From: Lysinibacillus_B sp036662795
GTDB lineage: Bacteria; Bacillota; Bacilli; Bacillales_A; Planococcaceae
Direction: 5' to 3'
Length of the DNA stretch: 64,000 nt
Assembly (NCBI RefSeq): GCF_036662795.1
Contig: NZ_JBAFWZ010000001.1
Span: 310,001 to 374,000 of the forward strand
Shown here: positions 58,933 to 64,000 of the stretch, piece by piece
Numbering within the stretch: the first letter of the stretch is position 1
Layout: every line of letters starts with the position of its first letter
Translations under genes and position numbers: made by a program
Notes under the pieces: generated by a model
What the model was told of the DNA's origin: nothing
Seen by the model: only the letters and a program-made list of their open reading frames with translations
Database searches by the model: none

Positions 58933-59376
58933 CTAGTTTTTATAAGTAGATTTTTTTATAAAGGCTGCCCCTGCTGCGACCAACATTGTAACGATAAGTA
59001 TAGCAAACCCCATTACAGCAACTATTGGCGGTAACGCATTTGCATAATCAAGTATAAAAACCCCTATAACATACAAAGCAATAATGACAAATGCACAATA
59101 TTTTATATAGTTTAAACCTTCAATAATGCGACTTGAAAAGATAGATTTACGCTGGGCGACTCCAATCATTATCACCGTTTCATAAATCGCATAAAAAAAC
59201 GGCAGTGCTGTTGCATACATCCCTAATAAAATTGGATATTGTAGATAGGCAACCTCTGGATGAATTAGTGCTGTTTCCTGGGCTACGCTCGGTAATGCAA
59301 ATATACACAATAACAAAACGATCGTATCTATTAAAACAATGACAGAAATTAAAATAGCGGAACTGACTTTCTGCAA
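58933..59376 (-). CDS. DUF2975-type four-helix membrane protein
   Basis: The 147-residue protein has four membrane segments (about 8-28, 45-68, 90-112, 118-140) with GLNYIKYCAFVIIALYVIGVF between the second and third. This resembles DUF2975 proteins. In Bacillales these are usually paired with a small Xre-type regulator, which is not found here. TTG 59376 follows GGGGGA. Function unknown. Confidence 0.72.
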   Translation of the reverse strand: MQKVSSAILISVIVLIDTIVLLLCIFALPSVAQETALIHPEVAYLQYPILLGMYATALPFFYAIYETVIMIGVAQRKSIFSSRIIEGLNYIKYCAFVIIALYVIGVFILDYANALPPIVAVMGFAILIVTMLVAAGAAFIKKSTYKN

Positions 59377-59559
59377 TTATTCCCCCTTCAATTTTTTAGT
59401 TATCAATATATCGTCGAAAAATTCAGAAGGTTCCTAAGGAGCTTTGTGAGTGTTTTAAAAGCAATTAATTTTGGCGTTTATATACGTGATAATATCAGTA
59501 GTCGTTTTCAAACCATCACACTTCACTTCACGTTTCGACGTTATTCTTCAACTATCCAA

Positions 59560-59856
59560 TTATTTAGGAAGTAAACTTTTTTGCATCTCCCATTCATCCG
59601 CCTTATGTCTCATATACATTGCCCACTCAATTAAAACGATTGGAACTATTGAATAAAAAACATTTATAACAATGAAGATAAAGGCTATTTCGTCCAGATT
59701 CGTCATAACACCATAAATATAACCTATTATTCCACTCGCCATCAGGACTATAGAAAACGGAAAGCGTGGAAATCGAAAGGCCATGACACCACTAAAAATC
59801 ATAACAAGTAAAACCATAATAATAAAATGCCAATACAACGAAAAGTACATCGCCAT
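59560..59856 (-). CDS. Small membrane protein, 98 aa
   Basis: The protein has three hydrophobic segments (MYFSLYWHFIIMVLLVMIFSG; FSIVLMASGIIGYIYGV; AFIFIVINVFYSIVPIVLI) and a charged C-terminus (RHKADEWEMQKSLLPK). ATG 59856 follows AAGGGGGAG, preferred over an in-frame start ten codons upstream that overlaps this site. No family is recognised. Confidence 0.75.
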   Translation of the reverse strand: MAMYFSLYWHFIIMVLLVMIFSGVMAFRFPRFPFSIVLMASGIIGYIYGVMTNLDEIAFIFIVINVFYSIVPIVLIEWAMYMRHKADEWEMQKSLLPK

Positions 59857-60061
59857 TCTAACTCCCCCTTTAGTAAATTGTCGCAAACTATAATAAAGTA
59901 TATTCGCTCCCTATTCGACTTTCTCCTCTATAAAAAACATATTTTACTGTTATGGTAATTCTTTTATCTCTTTCGTACTTAAATTTTGTTTTTTTAATTA
60001 ATGTTCATCATTAAAGATACCATTTTAGATTTTTTCATACCCCAATTGATAAACATTATCA

Positions 60062-60265
60062 TTAAAGATTGCCCGTTAGTTTATACGGCAGCATAAAAAT
60101 GGATTAGAAAAAACAATGGTTTCTAGTATTCTTTCATTGGGGCATGCACTAAATTTATAAGTGGTTACAGAGGGAGTTGAGCGAGAAATGGAGCAAGGTT
60201 ATTTACAGGAATTATCCTGTGACTATATTCAACGTTATCTTTTTAGCAAACTACTTTTTGCCTAA
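60062..60265 (+). pseudogene. EAL-domain gene remnant (C-terminal part)
   Basis: In one frame the sequence reads LKIAR-stop-FIRQHKNGLEKTMVSSIL, SLGHALNL-stop-VVTEGVERE, MEQGYLQELSCDYIQRYLFSK and a stop. This tracks the EAL domain end LKIDRSFI...VVAEGVE...GCDxIQGYLFSKP. Two in-frame stops (60077 and 60158) and no upstream domain show it is dead. The remaining interval 59887-60418 holds no other gene. Confidence 0.6.
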
Positions 60266-60371
60266 GATTTCATACTTAACATGGATGCTCCGTTTAGCAC
60301 TAAATGAACACCCTTTTGACTAGGGGAATTATTAAAGCGTAACACCTATATGTTAATTGAATGCTAGATGT

Positions 60372-60403
60372 ACCACTCACAATTATTATGTGAGTGGTTT
60401 TTT
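60372..60403 (+). terminator. Rho-independent terminator
   Basis: ACCACTCACA pairs with TGTGAGTGGT around a 7-base loop, followed by six T residues. It may have belonged to the decayed EAL gene. Confidence 0.85.
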
Positions 60404-60418
60404 CTACGATATGAGTGC

Positions 60419-60853
60419 CTACTCCTCATCAATAAAAGGAAATATATACATATCAACATCCAATATCGCATTAATCTCTACAGCAAACCGACTAAATTCA
60501 GGATAAATTGTGAGTCCTGATTGTTGACCATCATGGATGTTTATCACTAACTGTAAACGTACATCTTAATTCAATTCCTTTTTTAAGAGATTTATCGTAT
60601 CTGTTTTAGATTTACATACATCTAAAAGCGGACGTAGCACATGTTCAGTATCAAAAGGTTCCTCAGTAACTACTTCGTAAATCCACCTTGTATATGGAAT
60701 TACGTGATGATTTGTTGGATGATTAGGTACTGATCGTTCACCAATTTTCTTTGCTTCCGTCGGCTGTACGCTCATTCGTTCAGTTACAACATCTAGCGGA
60801 AAATCATCATTTCCCATTAACGCTATATATGCACAAAAATTAGTTCTCTCCAT
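60419..60853 (-). pseudogene. DUF4279-type gene interrupted by one in-frame stop
   Basis: The first 95 codons (MERTNFCAYIALMGNDDFPL ... TINLLKKELN) end at TAA 60566-60568. The same frame continues without shift for 48 more codons (DVRLQLVINIHDGQQSGLTI, YPEFSRFAVEINAILDVDMY, IFPFIDEE) to TAG at 60419. Together the two halves have the length and layout of DUF4279 proteins, in which ExLxLE/D leads into the second-half strands, so the TAA is probably a mutated TTA leucine codon. It is a recent nonsense mutation or a sequencing error. Confidence 0.7.
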
Positions 60854-60974
60854 TTTTACCTCCTTACCTTTATAAAAAAGAGAACTATTCTATAGCTTAA
60901 TATGGCAGCCATGATTAATACCCACATAAGAATACTAAAAACTTACAAAATCAAATAAAAACAAGAAGTTCCCA

Positions 60975-61190
60975 TTATTTTTTCATTTTACTTGAAATGA
61001 TTTGAGCTAGTTTCTTTGATATTCTTTGGTAAATAAAATAAAGAATCATCAAGTAAAGACCAATCAACACAAAGCGAAAATCATTTTTTACGAATGAGTG
61101 AATGATTCCCACACCTGTCATATATACAAAAGTAAAAATGATTGCAGTTAGTAAATCACCTGCCATACTACGATTATTTGAATTATCCAT
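60975..61190 (-). CDS. Small membrane protein, 71 aa
   Basis: ATG 61190 follows GGAGGGGG and gives MDNSNNRSMAGDLLTAIIFT with two membrane segments (about 10-30 and 36-54) and a basic C-terminus (RISKKLAQIISSKMKK). The longer in-frame start at 61235 includes the ribosome binding site and is rejected. No family is recognised. Confidence 0.72.
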   Translation of the reverse strand: MDNSNNRSMAGDLLTAIIFTFVYMTGVGIIHSFVKNDFRFVLIGLYLMILYFIYQRISKKLAQIISSKMKK

Positions 61191-61373
61191 TGTCCCCCTC
61201 CATACATCGGCATAACATTTTATTAGCAAACTCACACAGTTTATACTGTTTCGTATTAATGGCTCAACATTTGAAGAATACCCTTTCCTATTAATCTTAT
61301 TTTAAACTAAATAATCGATACTTACTACCAAATAATTACATAAATACCCTTAGAAAAAGTGAATGGTTACAAA

Positions 61374-61414
61374 TAAAAAAGCCGATTCCAGCTATATAAC
61401 CGAATCGACTTTTC
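61374..61414 (-). terminator. Terminator of the gene at 61515
   Basis: On the minus strand AAAAGTCGATTC pairs with GAATCGGCTTTTTT. Confidence 0.75.
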
Positions 61415-61514
61415 CCAATATTTTAATTGGCGTACGCTGATAAATATTATTCAGTAAAAAGACTAGATTTCCTATTCTTCATAACTCAAGTGAATTTTCT
61501 CAAAATAATTCCCT

Positions 61515-61793
61515 TTAAGGGCGTTGAAACCCCAAAACACCTATTAATAATGTAAATAGAAATACTATCAAAAAGATTGAATTTAACAGTATGAGAAGCA
61601 TTCGAATAATACCTTTATTCCCCAGAGAAGCACTTATTATCCCCAATGCCCCAATTAGTAATGGCGTAAAGATACTTTTAACCAAGAGAAAATCAAAAAA
61701 TTTACCATACCATTTTGTTGAATCATGATTAAAAAAAAGCCAAGCCAAAACTAAACAAAAGATAGATAAACCTGTGAAAATTTTTTCCTTCAA
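61515..61793 (-). CDS. Small membrane protein, 92 aa
   Basis: This 92-residue protein has three hydrophobic helices (FTGLSIFCLVLAWLFF; IFTPLLIGALGIISASLG; MLLILLNSIFLIVFLFTLLIGVLG). TTG 61793 follows GGTGGTGA. No domain is recognised; similar small proteins are common as single genes in Bacillales. It is followed by a terminator at 61374. Confidence 0.72.
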   Translation of the reverse strand: MKEKIFTGLSIFCLVLAWLFFNHDSTKWYGKFFDFLLVKSIFTPLLIGALGIISASLGNKGIIRMLLILLNSIFLIVFLFTLLIGVLGFQRP

Positions 61794-62048
61794 TTTATCA
61801 CCACCATCTAAATTAGATTGAGCCCTTGTTAAGAAAATAATAATATTGTTAGGATGAATTTCAACTTGTTACATATTTCGATACTAAGCAATTAAGTGAA
61901 TCTATTTCATAATTCATAAAAGCATCATTTTATGCAATAAACAATAAACGTTCGTCAAAGCATAAAATCAAAAAGAACTTCTGAATAACATAATATATTA
62001 TTAGTCTTATTTTCAGGCGTGTTGATTTTTTCTAATAGAGCCATAGTT

Positions 62049-62192
62049 TACTAGCCACATTTTTTAAAATACTAGCCACTTTTTTCAAAATACTAGCCAC
62101 AATTTTAAATTTACTAGCCAATGTGAAACGGAGCAAAGGTATTACTAGCCTTTCAGGGTGAATACTTGCCAATTTACCAATTCTATTAGCCA
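62049..62192. repeat. Degenerate tandem repeats with 21-bp pitch (core TACTAGCCAC)
   Basis: TACTAGCC starts at 62049, 62070, 62091 and 62112 (exact 21-bp steps), then at 62143 (31 bp), and as variants TACTTGCC at 62163 and TATTAGCC at 62184. The linkers are A/T-rich. No frame crosses it convincingly. The rest of the interval 61794-62421 holds no recognised gene. Confidence 0.8.
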
Positions 62193-62421
62193 TTCTCAAT
62201 CTCTTCACTACTGCTTATTTTAATTTTTGACTGTTCACCGAAATATTACTCTAGCGCATATTGCATTACGGCCGATGCACGGCTTTTCTTCACTTCTACT
62301 ATAAAAAATAGTAGCACAAGCTATGGCATTGGTTTGTACTACTAAAACAATGTTCGTCTTTATATAAAAAATAACCAATTATGAAATTGATTCACGTAGT
62401 AATTATAATCAATAACAATAA

Positions 62422-62456
62422 AAAGGGTATTCCACCACTAGTTGTGAATACCCTTT
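62422..62456 (-). terminator. Terminator of the gene at 62465
   Basis: AAAGGGTATTC and GAATACCCTTT form an 11-bp stem. On the minus strand it runs into TTTTATTG. Confidence 0.85.
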
Positions 62457-62464
62457 CCAAATTC

Positions 62465-62734
62465 TCATATAAACTGAAATGCTAACATTAATCCAATCGG
62501 AATTGTGAACCAAATCAAAAAATTGCTTACAATCTTAATAAAACGAGACGTATTTTCCTTGAAAATAAACCTCCACATGAATATTACTCCGAGAGCCCAT
62601 ACCGGTAAAACTAGGAAGAATTCGGGTGTCAAAGCACTCGCGTCACCTAATGCACCTTCTGCAAAAAACCATGATATCAATAATGCCATAACACCACTGC
62701 ATATTACATTAATCCAGATTAACATGGATTTCAT
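62465..62734 (-). CDS. Small membrane protein, 89 aa
   Basis: ATG 62734 follows AAAGGCGG and gives MKSMLIWINVICSGVMALLI with three membrane segments (about 3-24, 38-56, 68-87), including TPEFFLVLPVWALGVIFMWRFIF. The longer in-frame start at 62755 includes the ribosome binding site. No family is recognised. A terminator follows. Confidence 0.75.
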   Translation of the reverse strand: MKSMLIWINVICSGVMALLISWFFAEGALGDASALTPEFFLVLPVWALGVIFMWRFIFKENTSRFIKIVSNFLIWFTIPIGLMLAFQFI

Positions 62735-62966
62735 TTTGACTACCGCCTTTCTCATCTAAATTCTTAAACCATTCATGTGATTTAAGAAGGCTGTTAATCT
62801 AAAATTTCAGAAGCTTCATTGACTTTAATCCTGTTCTGTTATTATATATTCTTCCACGATAAATTTTATTAAGAAAATTACTAACGATCTCTGTACAAGA
62901 TCTTATAAATAAATCTGCATTTTATGGTGCTAATCTATTTTTCATACTGTGATATTTTTCCCCTTC

Positions 62967-64000
62967 TTAAATCCGCAATATCTCCCGAATATCGTCCTCC
63001 GTTAAAGCACCTGAAGCCTTACCATCCGTTTCGAGAATATCAGCAATAAGATTCCGCTTCTTTTCCTGCAGCTCGTTCATCTTTTCTTCGATTGTGCCAC
63101 GGGCGATGAGCTTAATAACCTCCACGGTATTCTGTTGCCCCATTCGATAGGCACGGTCGGCTGCTTGTGCCTCTACAGCTGGATTCCACCAAAGATCGTA
63201 GAGGATAACGGTGTCAGCACCTGTTAAATTCAGCCCTGTCCCCCCTGCTTTTAAGGAAATTAAAAAAACATCTCGTTCTCCACTGTTAAATCGATTACAC
63301 AGCACGACTCGCTCCTCTGAAGGGGTTTGTCCATCCAAATAAAAATACGCTTGACCGCGCGCCGTCAGATCTCGTCCGATAAGATCAAGCATTTTCGTAA
63401 ATTGTGAGAAAATCAGTACTCTTCTGCGGGACAGCCTCGATTCCTCTAGGATTTGTAGAAGCGCCTCAAATTTCGCTGAGCTTCCGGTATAGCCCTCTAC
63501 AAAAAGGCTTGGGTGACAGCAAATTTGGCGTAACCTTGTTATACCGGCAAGGATACGAATCTTATTTTTGCGAAACGTATCCTTATCGAGGTGCTTCAAT
63601 GTATCGACCCTGAGCTTTGCTAGCAAGGCAGCATATAACCCCTTTTGCTCTGGTAAAAGCTCTGACATGTCAAGCGTTTCATTTTTACCTGGTAGCTCCG
63701 GCAGCACATCCTCTTTTAGACGGCGAAGTAAAAATGGACGAACCCTTCGCGAGATTGCTTTCCTTGTTAAGTGACTGTACTCCTGAAGCCCCTGGAACAG
63801 CTGCGGAAAAATAACATGATAGATCGACCAAAGCTCCTCTTGATTATTTTCCACTGGTGTTCCAGTCAGCCCGAATCGGTACTCCGCCTTAAGCTTCTTA
63901 ACTGCTCGTGCCGTCTGGGTCATTGGATTTTTAAACGCCTGTGCCTCATCGAAAAACACTGTATAGAACGTTTGCTTCTCATACCACGCTAAATCCTGAC
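62967..64000 (-). CDS. SNF2/SWI2-family DEAD-like helicase, C-terminal part (runs off the right edge)
   Basis: The frame is open to the right edge (QDLAWYEKQTFYTVFFDEAQ at its upstream end). It contains motif II (DEAQ), FGLTGTPVENNQEELWSI (motif III), RRLKEDVLPELPGK, IFSQFTKMLDLI, SLKAGGTGLNLTGADTVILYDLWWNPAVEAQAADRAYRMGQ (motifs V and VI) and the SNF2 C-terminal helix EKMNELQEKKRNLIADIL. It is a DNA-dependent ATPase that translocates on DNA. The internal GTG at 63959 is not the start. The Walker A part lies outside the window. Confidence 0.93.
   Translation of the reverse strand, partial: QDLAWYEKQTFYTVFFDEAQAFKNPMTQTARAVKKLKAEYRFGLTGTPVENNQEELWSIYHVIFPQLFQGLQEYSHLTRKAISRRVRPFLLRRLKEDVLPELPGKNETLDMSELLPEQKGLYAALLAKLRVDTLKHLDKDTFRKNKIRILAGITRLRQICCHPSLFVEGYTGSSAKFEALLQILEESRLSRRRVLIFSQFTKMLDLIGRDLTARGQAYFYLDGQTPSEERVVLCNRFNSGERDVFLISLKAGGTGLNLTGADTVILYDLWWNPAVEAQAADRAYRMGQQNTVEVIKLIARGTIEEKMNELQEKKRNLIADILETDGKASGALTEDDIREILRI

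Noticed and set aside
60161..60265. TetR-type C-terminal fragment (VVTEGVEREMEQGYLQEL)
   Set aside because: The first impression was a TetR remnant, but the upstream LKIAR.FI and downstream CDYIQRYLFSK fit an EAL domain much better.
62193..62350. Possible minus-strand gene remnant (IVEVKKSRASAVMQYALE, stop, YFGEQSKIKISS)
   Set aside because: Too short, interrupted by a stop, and no family match is recognised.

Overview
The window looks like a chromosomal segment of a low-GC, endospore-forming Bacillales bacterium, most likely Planococcaceae (Lysinibacillus or Solibacillus type). The clues are a CwlJ spore-cortex hydrolase, a YjcZ-type sporulation peptide, the bacillithiol-linked protein YtxJ, a HemAT aerotaxis receptor, strong AGGAGG-type ribosome binding sites and frequent TTG/GTG starts. 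The genus is inferred from gene content and style, not from a search.

Layout. 1-2 kb: the 5' end of a flagellin gene (runs off the left edge), then a three-gene minus-strand operon of a tyrosine-recombinase homologue without its catalytic residues, an unknown protein and a 53-aa membrane peptide, with a LexA-like box upstream. 2-15 kb: mixed housekeeping genes (enoyl-CoA hydratase family, a P-loop protein with an Asp23-like tail, aminotransferase, AI-2E family permease, LCP protein, MsrA, RecQ, HMG-CoA lyase, lipoprotein, MFS carrier, ABC-F ATPase). 15.2-15.4 kb: a long palindromic intergenic repeat, then the YjcZ peptide. 15.8-28.2 kb: a complete reductive pyrimidine-degradation locus. It holds an NCS1 permease, PreA/PreT dihydropyrimidine dehydrogenase, dihydropyrimidinase, a carbamoylase (beta-ureidopropionase type), an omega-aminotransferase and methylmalonate/malonate-semialdehyde dehydrogenase, with a PucR-type regulator. 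Together these would take uracil or thymine to beta-amino acids and on to acyl-CoA.

28.2-36.9 kb: a signalling and pigment block with HemAT, a MerR/B12-fold (CarH/LitR-like) regulator, a PAS-GGDEF diguanylate cyclase, an EAL protein, a CrtI-type carotenoid desaturase, and a ku gene with a damaged 5' end. Tandem 11-bp repeats lie upstream of both the regulator and crtI, so the regulator probably controls itself and pigment synthesis. 37-40.5 kb: a two-TM ion-channel-like protein, CopC/CopD-type copper proteins, and a MarR-SDR pair. 40.65-41.09 kb: a tandem array of 21 units with a 21-bp pitch. 41.6-47.9 kb: a fatty-acid/acyl-CoA degradation cluster (two acyl-CoA ligases, thiolase, SDR, acyl-CoA dehydrogenase). 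48-55.9 kb: YtxJ, CwlJ, a YtrA-type GntR/ABC operon, a BASS transporter with an FAD-linked 2-hydroxyacid dehydrogenase and a divergent FadR-type regulator, and a DinB/YfiT-type protein.

56-63 kb is a decaying accessory stretch. It has an IS transposase remnant, a frameshifted gene, an EAL-domain remnant, a DUF4279-type gene broken by one stop codon, several small membrane proteins, and a second, sequence-unrelated 21-bp-pitch repeat array. The right edge holds the C-terminal part of an SNF2-family helicase. No rRNA, tRNA or CRISPR array was recognised.
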